A model generated the notes under the pieces. It was not told the DNA's origin and did no database searches. It was given only the letters and a program-made list of their open reading frames with translations. A program made the position numbers and the translations under genes. Of a stretch of 64,000 bases of DNA, positions 20,395-32,555 are shown piece after piece. Origin of the DNA: Agrostemma githago (taxonomy: Eukaryota > Streptophyta > Magnoliopsida > Caryophyllales > Caryophyllaceae). Position 1 is the first letter of the stretch; each line of letters starts with the position of its first letter. The stretch spans positions 35,520,544-35,584,543 of the forward strand of contig OY288246.1 of assembly GCA_958450325.1 (NCBI GenBank), given 5' to 3'.

Positions 20395-21914
20395 CTTGTT
20401 AATAAATTAATTTTTGATTTACGATTTATTCTAATAAATGAGAAAATAGTCGATTTTGTTTTAAATATATTTTTAGTCGAGACTATTTTCACTAATAATT
20501 TCCTATTTGTTTTCGATTGACTATTTTTATTAAAATCCATATTATTTATTAATAAAAAAACAATCTGTTAAAAATAATTTGAATTCTTTGTAAATTTCAT
20601 TTCATTTATAAACTTCGTCGACTCAATTAATTTTGATATCATTTTCATAAAACATCTCTTTTCTAAAATTTATAGTTTTAACTCGATTTCCTAATTATTT
20701 ATAAAATACTATAAAATGACTTATTATATTTTGTTTATATTTTGGGTAACGAATTTTAGAAATATATTAAAGTTACGATAACGAGATAATAATAAAATGT
20801 TAATTTCGTTAGAAATGCTATTTTTATACACTTCACTCATTTTAATCACTTACGTATTTTCTATAATAATATTTCTATTTTATTAAGTTTCTAAAATTAG
20901 TAAGTTTCTATTTATAGAAAGTTTCCTATTTAATATAAAATGTTTACTCCTTTTATCCTCTTATTATAACAATGATTATATTTATTCTCAATATCGATAA
21001 TGGCTTGTTTTAGAGTTATGGAATATGGGCAAGTGTGAGGTTTAGAGTAATATATTTTGGGGTTTACGGTTTTGCCATCAACTATAAGGCTGGTGTGTCT
21101 TTATGGGGCACACTGGTTGTTGAACCGAGCATATATGGTGTTCGGGAGTGTGTGTACATTTTGACTTTAAACTCGTGCCTCGCAGTGTAAGACGCCGTCG
21201 GGTTGAACTGAGTATTTATGGTGCTCGGGAGGGGTGTGCATATTATCTTAAACTAGGGCCACGCATTTATAAGTCGCCGTCCTATTATGGTTGAATAGCC
21301 TAGTTAGAGATTTGAGGTTTGATTTGTTTGAACTACGGTCTCTAAGCTAGTTTTAGTATTTTCCTAGTGAAAGTCTACCCTTCGAGACTGATTCTATCCA
21401 TAACGTCATTTTGAATATTTTTATTATTATCGATACATTTTGGTTTGCAGGTTGACAAATATTTGAAGTTTTCTTCTGAAAACTTGTTCTGATTTTATTG
21501 TTCAAATATTTTAAGTTTTCTCCGAAAGCTTATTTTTATTATATCGTTTTAATATTTTCCATTTTATTTATTTTGATATAATAAGACTATTATTTTTCCA
21601 TATGATATAATATGGCTGGGAGAACGTCCGAGTTACTCCCCACTGACGTGGCTGTTATGTTTATAACATGACAGGTTTTTGCTGCTAGGTTTTGGGTGTG
21701 AGCTAGCGAGTAGCGTGGATCCTACTCCTTCATTCTTGTAATTTATTGATTTGTATAAACCCGTTTGGAGATTTTACTTTTAGCCCTTTTGTAAAAAGAG
21801 GCCTTGTATTGACTTACCATTTCTTTTAGTAAGATATAGTTTGTCAGTGTGTTATAATCCCAACTCTACAGTGTTTCCGCCACTGTATTGCGTTAGAATT
21901 TCTAGGGGATTACC
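20395..21914 (+). repeat. 5' LTR of the large-LTR element, second half
   Basis: Resumes after the Retand-like element with CTTGT (20395-20399) and aligns with 26260-27779. It ends ATTACC where the other LTR ends ATTACA, i.e. one substitution in the terminal base. It is noncoding. About 50 bases around 21080-21180 resemble short CDS-like phrases, but they are present in both LTRs and broken. Confidence 0.85.
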
Positions 21915-21916
21915 GT

Positions 21917-21928
21917 TGGTATTAGAGC
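21917..21928 (+). other. primer-binding site, initiator tRNA-Met (one mismatch)
   Basis: TGGTATTAGAGC, 2 bp after the LTR. The usual iMet site is TGGTATCAGAGC, so one C-to-T change is present. Confidence 0.75.
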
Positions 21929-23984
21929 ATTGTTGCTCCCGACTCTTACACCTGATTTTAGGAAAAATACTAGTAAATGATTTGAACATTAAAGAATATT
22001 AGTGAGAGATGGGTAGAAACCAAAATAAGGACTTAACTATTTGGATTATTTGCTCTTGTAACTCAATGACTAGCATTGAATATTTGTTCCTTTTATCGAG
22101 AAGAAGACAAAGGGACAAGATGTTGATGGGATGCTGCTCCAGATCGGGATAAGACCTGCTCAGAACTCTCAACGCCTGCTGACTCGAGTGGACAACTTAG
22201 CGCTCCAAGAGAAATGTCGATGGTGACTTTCAGCTCCAGTTTAGTTTCCTCAAGCTACAGGTTAGATGATCAAGAGTAGATTCATGTTCCATGATGTAGC
22301 GACCAAGTCTTGCATGTGTGCTCCTTCCTCTGCAAAAGAACATGAAGTACTCCATTTAGTTCCCTCGCGAACTCTGGAGATCCGAAGATTCCCCTCTCGT
22401 TTTAGGTCTTAGTTATCTTGGATCTCCGGTTCTGTTCTTCTTTCCTCTAATTCTTTCAATTCTTCTCTTTTATATTCTCATCTTCATTCCCTTGGTGAAT
22501 CTTTGTTCTATTCTTCTATTCTACCATCTTTCTCTTAAGATTCTTTGGTTAGACCGGATTCTATCTTAGTGAACCCCGAGTTATAGATGTTTGAAGTTTA
22601 GTAAACCCTTGTTACCTTATTTGAAGATTGTGATTCTACCCTACTTTCTAAGAAAGTAAGAAATTTTTTAGGACTGAGTTGGATGGTATTTGTTGATCGA
22701 TGGAATTAGGATGATACTTTAGACACTGAACCTTGGGTTATAGGTACTTTGATTATTTAGGAGTACTTAGAGTTGAATATATTTTGGAATAGTAAGAGTA
22801 TATTATATTTTGATGGATGCACCGCGAATAATTGGGATCTTGGAGTATTGTTTAAAGTGTTAGCCTGAGTATTGTGGTACCCTTGAAGATTTTCATTAAT
22901 ATCATCGGAAAATTTGGTTGACGTATATTACCCGTGTTTCTTAAGGATCGGATTAGATCGTGGATCGTTGTTTAAGGTTGTAACCTATGAACTTTTGAGA
23001 TGAGTGATCTAACTTGGATAAATTGTTGTTAACCTTGAAGAAGAGAACATATTGCACAATTAGAGGTTGAATTTATCGCATTGTTTTGAGGAATACTTAA
23101 TGTGAATTATCTCAATTTCGTTCCTCCTCTTAGCTTCTCATTAATCATGCTACTCCTTCTTCGGCCAATCCCTCCGTCTTCTTTTTCGGGTCTGAAAACT
23201 TTTGTTTCGATTTGTCGTTGACTTCGACTACATTTATCCGTTTATCATTTCCCGAACTTATGCTATGAAAGGTTTGACTAACTTAAAAATTTTGATTTTC
23301 ATGAAATTTTAACATTTCGAGTTATAAATTTCAAAACTTTGTATTTCGTTTTTCTTTTATTTTTAGTTCCGTTTCAAAGGGTCTAAATAATTTATTTTAA
23401 AGTATTTCGAAATTGTTTCAAATTTCTATGTTCGAAGGTTTGATATTTACGAAAAATTTCATAATCGCTAGAATGTTGATTTTGATAAGATTATTACGTA
23501 AAAGGATTTAAATTTTTTGAAATATTTCGTATGTCTAAATTTTTTGTCTTATTGCCGGTATACTTTAAATTTGTTATTGAAAATGTTCGACGACTGCTAC
23601 GATTTTTATTTACTAACTACAAATTTGATTTCTCAAATTTTTGTTTGATCTTAAAAGAAAATAATGTCGAATTTCTTAATTAAAACGTTTAACTGTTGTT
23701 TTAAAAATATTTGGGTACTCTTCCCCCTCGAGTTCGTTTACAAATATTATTTATTGTCATTATTTTATTAATTTAAATGATTTTAAACATTGGGAACTGA
23801 GCCCAACTCATCTTGAAATAAATTTTTGCCTTTGATTTTGGTTCCATATCACGTTTGAAGCTATAAAAATTTTTAAACCGAGATTGTGATGCGAGTTAAT
23901 CATTCTCCTTTTGTTCAAATGATATAACCTTGTTTCCATTCTATTATTATGTTTTTGTTAGTTTCGAGGACAAAACATCTTTTT
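21929..23984 (+). other. noncoding internal region of the large-LTR element
   Basis: About 2.06 kb with no open frame of useful length on either strand and no retroviral motif that I can recognise. Base composition is like that of the LTRs. It probably carries only packaging and leader sequence, as in large retrotransposon derivatives. Confidence 0.6.
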
Positions 23985-23996
23985 AGTGGGGAAGAT
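23985..23996 (+). other. polypurine tract
   Basis: AGTGGGGAAGAT directly before the 3' LTR, preceded by the phrase GTTTCGAGGACAAAAC that is common in front of chromovirus 3' LTRs. It primes plus-strand DNA. Confidence 0.7.
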
Positions 23997-26900
23997 TGTA
24001 ACACCCTTGATTTTATAAATTAAATTAAATTAAGGTTATGTCCGCATTTTTAATTTTACGATTTAACTCATAATTTTTAAAATTATCATAAAACGAATTT
24101 ATCGTTTAATCGTTTCAAACTCCTAATATTCTATTTGACTCGAAAACTCGTCTTATTTAAAACGTATTTTTAATTCTGTTTCAATTCATTTTATACATTT
24201 AACTTAATTCTTATCGAAAGTCTATTTCGACGATTTAAATTCTAAATTCTTTTTATTTATTTAATTATTTATATTTATGTTCGAGTTTCTTTTTCTGCTC
24301 GAAGTTCATTTATTTATTTTAAGTTTCGTCAAAACATTTATAACCTTCCCTCGAGAAATCAATTTTATTCACTTCATCGAAAATTTATTATTTATCGGGA
24401 ATTACTATTTCATCGTGTAATTATTTATTTCTATAAACTTCATTTTCGCCTCGAATACTTTGTTTACTAATTTTATTGGTCGGCCCAATTATTTATAAAT
24501 TTTTTATTAGCTCGTTTTAATTTGATTGTGGGTCAGTCAACTTATCGTTACGGAATTCGTTTAATTCGTATTCCTAATCCGATTCATTTAAATAGATCCG
24601 TATACTATGTATATTATTTGTCTTGGAATCCGTACACTTTTATTGTAAGTCGAATTTAACCCACTTCATTCAACTTACCACTTGATTCATTTTCTTTTCC
24701 CTCATCTAACGTACAACCCCCCTTACTCTTTAACTCCCAACGCTTTATTTTCTTTTCCTCATCATTCACCCCCTTTATTGAAGTCTCCTCCCCTGTCCTC
24801 CATTTGATTCATTTCGTCTCCACCCTCCTCATCCTTTCTCGTTTCTTCTTCTCCTTCTTCTTATTTTTTTTGCTTCTCGTTTATGCTAGTGTCGGTTTTA
24901 CTGTCTTCTTATCCTTCTTATTCTTTTCACTTCTTCTTCCCTGATCTGTTGGTTCTGTACGTTGTTGTTGCTGCTGTACGTCGTTATTCCTACTGATGCT
25001 GCGTTTTGGTTGCGTTTTTCTCCTCCTCGATTCGCTCTCTGCGACGCTGCTGTCGTCCTGTCGAGGTAATCTCCTCCTCCTTCTTCTGCGATCTATATGT
25101 TGCTGCTACTATTATCTACTGCTATATGCACGCTGTTTCTGTTATATGTTATCGATGTGCTTCTCTTCTTATTCCTCCTCTTCTTCTTTTCTTCTTCTAC
25201 TGCGTTTGTACGCGGCTGCTGCTTCTGATGTTTTCCCGTTCCTTTTTCTCCTTTTTCGTTCTTCTCCTTCCTCTTTATCTTTGCTGTCTTGTCTGTGTTT
25301 CGACGTTCTGCTGCTACTTTTCCTCTGAGTCTTGTTGCTGTTCTTCTTCTTCTTTGTTCTGATTTTGTTCTGTTGATGTTGTCGTTTTGTGGTCGATGAT
25401 GCTACTGTTGTGTCCTTATTTCTCGTTCTTCTTCTCCATTCTTTTCTTTCTTATGTTTTCGTGTTGCTATCCACAGGTTACTGCATCGTGCTCGCTGCTG
25501 TTCCGTCTTTTTGTCGTTGTCCGATATTTGTTTTCCGTGTCCTTTTCTTCTCCTTCAGATTTCGATCATTGTTTGATATTCGTATTGTTCATGAAGGTCG
25601 ATGATGTTGTTACTTTTGGGTCGACTCTTCCCTCGTTTGTTTCTCCTATTTTCTTTCGTTTCTTTTACACCGAATTATTTTCGGTCTTCTGTCCTTTTTA
25701 CTACAGTTCTACTCGTATTTGTTTTCTTGATTCGCGAACTTCATTTTCCGTCCTATTCTTTCGTTCTCGTCATTCGTTTCCTTCGATCCTTTTTCCGATT
25801 TCTTTGTTTCTATTTCTTTTGTCTCGTTTTCCGTTGGAGCCCCGAAGTCCTTTTGTAAGACCAGTATAAGAGCGGTTGGAATTTGGAATAATCAAGAAAG
25901 GCAAGCACATGAGCATTCGGATATCGACCCAAGGTAACTTTAGGACGTTACTCGATTTTATATCGTATGTTTGAGTAGTAGTATGTAATAAATATTTTAA
26001 CTTCGGTTTTCTAATTTTATCTGTTTATTATTTGCTAATTGTATTAATTTTAAATCGTATTCCTTATAAATATTTTACAAGTTTTTGATAGTGTTTCATA
26101 AATCATTAGTAATTTAATTATTTACGACCGTTTTAATACTTTGTTGGTTATCGTGACACTAGTAACTAAATAATGTCGATTTCATATTTCGTCATGTTTC
26201 GTTAATTTATAATTTTCACTTAAAAATCGTATTTTTATATTTTAATTGAAATTTGTATACTTGATAATAAATTATTTTTCGTTTTACGATTTATTCTATT
26301 AAATGAGAAAATAGTCGATTTTGTTTTAAATATATTTTTAGTCGAGACTATTTTCACTAATAATTTCCTATTTGTTTCCGATTGACTATTTTTATTAAAA
26401 TCCATATTATTTATTAATAAAAAAAACTATCTGTTAAAAATAATTTGAATTCTTCGTAAATTTCATTTCATTTATAAAGTTCGTCGACTCAATTAATTTT
26501 GATATCATTTTCTTAAAACATCTCTTCTCTAAAATTTATAGTTTTAACTCGATTTCCTAATTATTTATAAAATACTATAAAATGAATTATTATATTTTAT
26601 TTATATTTTGGGTAACGAATTTTAGAAAAATATTAAAGTTACGATAACGACGATAATACTAAAATGTTAATTTCGTTAGAAATGCTATTTTTATACACTT
26701 CACTCATTTTAATCACTTACGTATTTTCTATAATAATATTTCTATTTTATTAAGTTTCTAAAATTAGTAAGTTTCTATTTATAGAAAATTTCCTATTTAA
26801 TATAAAATGTTTATTCCTTTTATCCTCATATTATTACAATGATTACATTTATTCTCAATATCGATAATGGCTTGTTTTGGAGTTATGGAATATGGGCAAG

Positions 26901-27779
26901 TGTGAGGTTTAGAGTAATATATTCTGGGGTTTACGGTTTTGCCATCAACTATAAGGCTGGTGTGTCTTTATGGAGCACACTGGTTGTTGAACCGAGCATA
27001 TATGGTGTTCGGGAGTGTGTGTACATTTTGACCTTAAACTCGTGCCTCGCAGTGTAAGACGCCGTCGGGTTGAACTGAGTATTTATGGTGCTCGGGAGGG
27101 GTGTGCATATTATCTTAAACTAAGGCCACGCATTTATAAGTCGTCGTCCTATTATGGTTGAGTTGCCTAGTTAGAGACCGAAATTTGATTTGTTTGAACT
27201 AGGTTCTCGAAGCTAGTTTTTAGTATTCTCCTGGTGAAAGTCTAACCGTCGACACTAATCCTATCCATAACGCCATTTTGATTATTTTATTATTATCGAT
27301 ACATTTTGGTTTGCAGGTTGACAAATATTTGAAGTTTTCTTCTGAAAACTTGTTCTGATTTTATTATTCCAATACTTTAATTTTTCTCCGAAAGCTTATT
27401 TTTATTATATCGTTTTAATGTTTTCCATTTTAATTATTTTGATATAATAATACTACTATTTTTCCATATGATATAATATGGCTGGGAGAACGTCCGAGTT
27501 ACTCCCCACTGACGTGGCTGTTATGTTTATAACATGACAGGTTTTTGCTGCTGGGTTTTGGGTGTGAGCTAGCGAGTAGCGTGGATCCTACTCCTTCATT
27601 CTTGTAATCTATGGATTTGTATAAACCCGTTTTGAGATTTTACTTTTAGCCCTTTTGTAAAAAGAGGCTTTGTATTGACTTACCATTTCTTTTAATAAGA
27701 TATAGTTTGTCAGTGTGTTATAATCCCAACTCTACAGTGTTCCGCCACTGTATTGCGTTAGAATTTCTAGGGGATTACA
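23997..27779 (+). repeat. 3' LTR of the large-LTR element
   Basis: 3783 bp, uninterrupted, TGTAACACCC to ATTACA. It includes a strongly pyrimidine-rich segment (24817-25553) that is absent from the 5' LTR. The open frames at 24996-25869 fall in that low-complexity sequence, give Ser/Phe/Leu/Cys-rich translations and overlap each other, so I do not call them genes. Confidence 0.85.
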
Positions 27780-27784
27780 ATAAC

Positions 27785-28601
27785 TGTTCCCACCTGAGTA
27801 TTGGGATCTCCGCCACTGGGATCGGTTATTTCCCCCTCTCTTTGCATCCCCCTGCACAGCACCCTCAGACTCGGCTTTCCTCTTTTCACCTTTTTGACTG
27901 TTCAACTCCTTAATGCGATCGGCTATTCGCTCGGCGTGCCCGGCTCTCAGGTATACATCTTTCACATCGCCATTATTCTTCATGGGTAGCTTCTCGAGGA
28001 TCCTAACAGACATACCCCTCTCGAAGCGGGAAGCCAGAAGTTCAGAACTCAGATTGAGGTCGGCAGAATACGTGGCCAACTCCATAAATTTGTCGTAATA
28101 GTCCTCGACAGTCCTATCATCTGTCATGGTGAAACGATCAAATTCGGCTCTCTTTGCACTACGGATATGTTCTGGAAAGAACTCTGTCCTCAGTGCTTCT
28201 CTGAGACTCTTCCATCCAAAGGCATACTCTCCATAATCCCCTACCTCATGCTCTGCAATAAGCTTATCATAGTTAAGGTGCCACCATAAATCAACCTTGC
28301 CACTCAAATAGAATGCAGCTTGATTCTGCTCCAAATGCGCCGGACACTTTACGGTCTGGAACACCTTCTTCATTTCCCTCACTCAGTTCTCCAGCTGCGA
28401 TGGCCCACCAGTCCCGTCATATTTACTGGGACGAAGGCGTGCTATCGCAGCGCTGATGGTGGTTGCGTCTATCGCCGGTGGTTTTGGGGCGTTGATGTTT
28501 CTCAGAGCTTCCAAAGGCGCATCGTTGGTTGCCTTTAAGCGCGCCATTTCCTCGGCACACGAAGTGGCTGGGGTAGAACCGGTAGCTGCTTCCTTTGACA
28601 T
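27785..28601 (-). pseudogene. gag: Tekay Gag, N-terminal part (broken)
   Basis: Start at ATG 28601 (MSKEAATGSTP). A TGA at 28383-28385 replaces a Trp expected in the family phrase after PSQLEN; the frame continues with VREMKKVFQTVKCP. The capsid domain follows: FYLSGKVDLWWHL, LREALRTEFFPEHIR, FDRFTMTDDRTVEDYYDKF and RFERGMSVRI. It ends at the large-LTR insertion in an Arg/Ser/Gly-rich tail; Gag resumes at 4682. Confidence 0.87.
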
Positions 28602-28754
28602 GATTACTTCAAAACAACAATAACATACACATGAGCCTTAAATGCTCATACATCATAACAATACATTACTATTAACGTTGTAATTAATCATATCATTGTA
28701 GACATCACACTTGTGACTACTCGTACAATTATGCAATCCAAAGGAAATTCATAT
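28602..28754 (-). other. leader remnant of the Tekay element
   Basis: About 150 AT-rich bases upstream of the Tekay gag ATG, cut by the Ogre-like LTR at 28755. No motif seen. Confidence 0.5.
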
Positions 28755-29141
28755 TGCAGACACCCGCATTTTGCCTGCTAGTGTTTATAGAAGTTCCCGA
28801 CAAAACACCTGATGATGATCGGACGCAAACGTGACTTAGTACACTCGAATATGGGCTCGGAATCAATAATATCTGACGTGGACATTTAGCGGAGTACAAA
28901 TCTCTCAAAACCAACCTCAAATTCAGGCCCGGTGGGTCGTTCTGAGTAAAACGTGACTAATTTGGGCCAAAACCGACACCAAAAATAAAACCCGTCTTTT
29001 GGCGACCGGGTCAAAACCCGGTCAAGGACGAATCCGACACAAAAATCAACCAAGTTCGCTTCTAGAAACTTGCGTCTGAACACAATCCTTAAACAAATCA
29101 AAAGGGTCAACCATTTCCTAAAATGGCTCGCCACCCTTATC

Positions 29142-29250
29142 CACTCGATCGAGTGGATTTACCCACTCGGTCGAGTGGAGCCTCAAATTCCGGAACAGAT
29201 CCGTTTTCAAAGGCACTCGATCGAGTGCACTAGGGCCACTTGATCGAGTG
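29142..29250. repeat. paired palindrome array in the Ogre LTR promoter
   Basis: 14-bp sites start at 29142 (CACTCGATCGAGTG), 29164 (CACTCGGTCGAGTG), 29214 (CACTCGATCGAGTG) and 29237 (CACTTGATCGAGTG). Spacings are 22, 50 and 23. Two of them extend to perfect 16-bp palindromes. The last ends 22 bp before the TATA box. Confidence 0.9.
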
Positions 29251-29272
29251 ACCCTAGGTCGAGGGTGAACTC

Positions 29273-29278
29273 TATAAA
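29273..29278 (+). promoter_or_regulatory. LTR TATA box (Ogre-like)
   Basis: TATAAA shortly after the palindrome array; the 3' LTR has TATAAATA at 52966-52973 in the same place. Confidence 0.65.
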
Positions 29279-30491
29279 GACCCCTCAAACCCTTCTCATT
29301 TTTCAGCTTGGACACATGCAATTCTACCCCACATTTTAACATACATTTCTACCCTAGAACTTTACACTACACTACACTACAATCCTAAGCAATACTACAC
29401 ACAAAAACCGAGTCATTTGTCCCTCAAAATCGAGAGCTTTAATGCATCATTCGAGCCTCGTCTTCTTTTACGACTTAGTAGTCGCGTTTAAAGTCAATCA
29501 CGTGATCTCCCTTTTCAAACCTCATGCATATCACTTCACTTTAATGACTTTGATTGACGGTCTCTCACTATTAATCTTGTGTCGACTACTCCTTAGTCGT
29601 ATCCGACGCATGATTAATCTAGACTCCAATTTCTCAACGTGATAAGTCGGGACAAGGCATCGAGATTCGGGATCGGGCTAGCATCACGCCTAGGTCCCCT
29701 ATCTCCGTCCTTCGCTTAATACACAATATAATGGTTATTTAATCGGAGTTCCTCCATTTCCACAACTTACGGTCTAGTTTATATTTATATATACGGGTCC
29801 GTTTAAAGTTATTATTATCGCTCTTTATATCTCGTTTATTCTTTTTTTATATTGTTCGTTATTTTGTATTGGCCGGGTTGTATTTCCGCCCGTGTATTTT
29901 GTACATATTTACGACCTTTATTTATTTTGATGTTTATCGCTTTATAAATGAACCTCACATGCTAAATCACCTTGACGTGAATCTAGATGCATTAAATGAC
30001 ATAGCTAACCAATAATTCACATGCTTAGCCAAAAACGCTGTTTGCATATCATTTAGTCGTTTTACTAGCGCGCGTACACGAACACGAACGATGTCTTAGT
30101 AGAGGCCGCTAAGTGCGGGCGGGATTGGGTGTCCTTAGTGGGCTTCCCAACACATACCCTCACCCCTTACTCAGAACCTCGGTTTCTGGATGCCCGAAAC
30201 CGTTGGCGCACGAGAGTCATTCTATACACGAAAGCCGTTGTAAACGGTATCGGTATTGTAATGCAAAGGGACGAGCCCCATAAACTCTGAGATCAAAATG
30301 GGCCGTACTTTGTGTATAGCCCATGACAACATAGAGTGGGCTCGAGCGGTTCCGAATAACCACAAAATTCGGTGGCGACTCCAACTTTGACTTAAATTTC
30401 GAACCCGAGAACAATCTTACCACGAGATTCATTCGCCTACCCAAACCCGCGCGTGGCCACGTCGGGGTGAACCTACGTCATGTCCACAATT

Positions 30492-30509
30492 TGGCGACTC
30501 CGCTGGGGA
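30492..30509 (+). other. primer-binding site, tRNA-Arg
   Basis: TGGCGACTCCGCTGGGGA, 3 bp after the LTR end. The first 11 bases complement the 3' end of a plant tRNA-Arg (CGGAGTCG-CCA), the primer reported for Ogre-type elements. Confidence 0.75.
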
Positions 30510-31685
30510 TACCTGATGTACCACATGTCATCGGGGTTCCTAGGGTGAGAATCGAAGAGAAATCGTTCGTATATTAGTGTTCGCGCATTTGTTTAATGAT
30601 TCATGCATAACCCAAATTTTGCCCGGGCCGGTTACTTGTGACTGACGTCCCACTATACCGCGGTGCATTCCTACATGGGTGCGCTAAAGACTTCGATGGC
30701 GGAACTCGTATGGGTTTTGCGGCATGTCCTAAGACCAACTCGGCTTAGGGAGTCCGTCCTGATTTACGAGAATGCCATCGTTGTTGGTATAGACCCTATT
30801 TTGACCGACCGAGACTTAGTGTAAAGCATACATAAGCGTCGTTATAATGCTTGTTTGACTACGTGCTACTTGGTTTCCGTGTCATTTTTAAAAAAAAACC
30901 CGTCATTTCAAAAATGCATCTTTCCAAAAATACCAAATTTTGAAAAAACCCGAAATGCTGTCCATTTCGGGACCCGTCTTTTCAAAATATCCAATTTTCA
31001 AAAACTCGAAATGCCACCGAAACTTAGGATCAACGATTTGACTCAAAATATCCTTTTCTTTAGTCGGCATGCTGTCCGTTTTGACTGTCAACTTTTCAAC
31101 ACCACCTCGATTTTTGGAATTTTTAAAAATTCTAATCTCGTTTTTTCGAAATTTCGTTTTCGGTTTTCAAACTTTCGGAAATTCGTTCATTTTATATTCA
31201 AAATTCAAAATTTCAAACATCCGACTTTCCCAAAACAAATCTTCCTTATTATAGGACCTATCGTTTATCCGTGTGTCGGGTCTTTGCATAGTATGTCGAA
31301 TTGAAGGTTTATAGTGTCGAAACTCTGTCGATCTTACATCACGAGTTTCCCCCCTTTCCCGAGTCCGCCTTAGCAGTCAAGGCACGACCAACCCGCGTAG
31401 GGCATACCCCTACAAAGGAAAGTTCGTCCGTACACTCGAGTCAAAAGTCAGGGGGAAAAGTCTCACGTGGACCTTCCTTCGAACGGGATTAGGCCCACAA
31501 GGACAAAGTCCTAAGGAAGTTATACCACCCACGAGTCATCCGTCTAGGTGTCTTTCTCGAGTCTTTAGTCCTTTTCCTTGTGTCGCTCGGGATGTACCTT
31601 TTTTATGATTCCGAGATCTGGGTTCGGTTTCTGATTACACGGTGTTCTTAACGACAGGCCACCGTCCACCAGACACAACCCCAAA
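30510..31685 (+). other. leader between PBS and gag
   Basis: About 1.2 kb. It includes an imperfect repeat around 30915-31020 (CCAAATTTTGAAAAAACCCG and a similar copy about 56 bp later). The Phe/Lys-rich frame at 30855-31304 is this AT-rich repeat sequence, not a recognisable protein. There is no extra ORF1 of the kind seen in large Ogre elements. Confidence 0.6.
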
Positions 31686-32555
31686 ATGGAAACAGCTTTG
31701 AACAACCTGAAGGCCTCCGTGGATGCCATGGCCGCCAAACAAACAGACATTGATGCCCAACTGACAGAAATGAGGGCTGGTCAAGTCGCTATCGTTGCTC
31801 GCATGGCTGCAGTGGAGCAAATGGATCCTAATGCCAAGGCTACTAGGCCTCTAGTCGAACTAGTTAGCGCGGTGCGCCGACTGGAAGAACAAGTTCACTT
31901 AGCTGGGAGTAACTATATCCATCGGGAGAATAGCCGTGAGTACTCCCCGGTTAGTGAAAAGCTGCCCGCGAACCTGAATCTCACGGGCTTGCCCATGTTC
32001 GAAGGAACCGAAGACCCGTTACTACATGTACGGGCCTTCAAAGAATTCGTGGCTATCAAAGGGGTAGATTCTTCGATGTTCAAGAATCTTTTTGCTGCAT
32101 CCCTCGAAAAGCACCCATGGGCCTGGTACTACAGGCTAGACCCGAAAAAATACCCTACCTGGGATGATGTGGCTACGGAGTTTGCCCGGAACTATGCTGA
32201 CAACATCGAGATCCAAACCACAATGCGGTCTTTGGAGGTCATGGCCCAAGAGCCAAAAAAGGGTTTTACTAAGTACCTTCAACGCTGGAGGGCCGAGAGT
32301 GTGAAGCTGGTCGATAAGCCCAGTTAAAAGACTTTGGTGGAAGCTTTCGTCAAAAACCTCCTCCCCTCCTACCGGGTCCATCTCCAGTATGCTGTCATAC
32401 CCAATTTCACCACCCTTACTGAAATGGGTATGAGAATTGAAGACGACCTGAGACTAGAGGGCCTTACTAAGGCCTCTGGCAAAGGATACCAAGGGGCTTC
32501 CACTTCCACTGCCAAAGCCCCAGGCTGCAACCCGCATCATTTTCGACGCGGTTAA
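31686..32555 (+). pseudogene. gag: Ogre-like Gag, N-terminal and capsid part (broken)
   Basis: Starts METALNNLKASVDAM, an N-terminal segment with coiled-coil character. The capsid domain follows: LPMFEGTEDPLLHVRAFKEF, WAWYYRLDPKKYPTWDDV and TEFARNYADNIEI. A TAA at 32325-32327 breaks the frame; it continues with TLVEAFVKNLLPSYRVHL. A frame change near 32520 passes to the next segment. Confidence 0.85.

Larger units (their letters stand above)
4683..27779 (+). mobile_element. non-autonomous Tekay-like element with very large LTRs
   Basis: It starts TGTAACACCC and ends TTACA, and is flanked by ATAAC at 4678-4682 and 27780-27784. The LTRs are about 3.8 kb (the 5' one carries a 732-bp deletion) and the internal region is only about 2.07 kb. 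The internal region has an iMet-type PBS and a polypurine tract but no gag or pol. LTR ends, PBS and the phrase leading to the polypurine tract fit chromoviruses. I infer it depends on an autonomous relative for its enzymes. The Retand-like element sits in its 5' LTR. Confidence 0.82.
2573..28754 (-). mobile_element. Tekay-type chromovirus (Ty3/gypsy), split remnant
   Basis: The outermost layer of the nest. Gag begins at 28601 on the minus strand and continues to 27785. It resumes at 4682 after the large-LTR element, is cut again by an L1 tail, and continues as protease and reverse transcriptase to 2573, where the Athila element begins. Frame and motif order run on across the insertions. Tekay (Del) assignment rests on the protease and RT phrases (DSGTTHSF, DDILVYSR, IDDLFDQL). 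RNase H, integrase, chromodomain and both LTRs are not in the window. Confidence 0.8.
28755..30488 (+). repeat. 5' LTR of the Ogre-like element
   Basis: 1734 bp, TGCAGACACC to TGTCCACA. It aligns with 52448-54756 but lacks a 903-bp block present there. A four-site palindrome array (29142-29250) stands before the TATA box. No ORF of interest. Confidence 0.88.

Noticed and set aside
21000..21240. Possible host exon in the large LTR
   Set aside because: Repeated in the other LTR at 26860-27110 with stops in both; part of the LTR.
24996..25869. Overlapping open frames of 85-160 codons
   Set aside because: They lie in pyrimidine-rich LTR sequence, overlap in several frames and translate to Ser/Phe/Leu/Cys-rich low-complexity peptides.
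30855..31304. 149-codon frame in the Ogre-like leader as an extra ORF1
   Set aside because: Phe/Lys/Asn-rich translation of an AT-rich imperfect repeat; no similarity to Ogre ORF1 that I can see.
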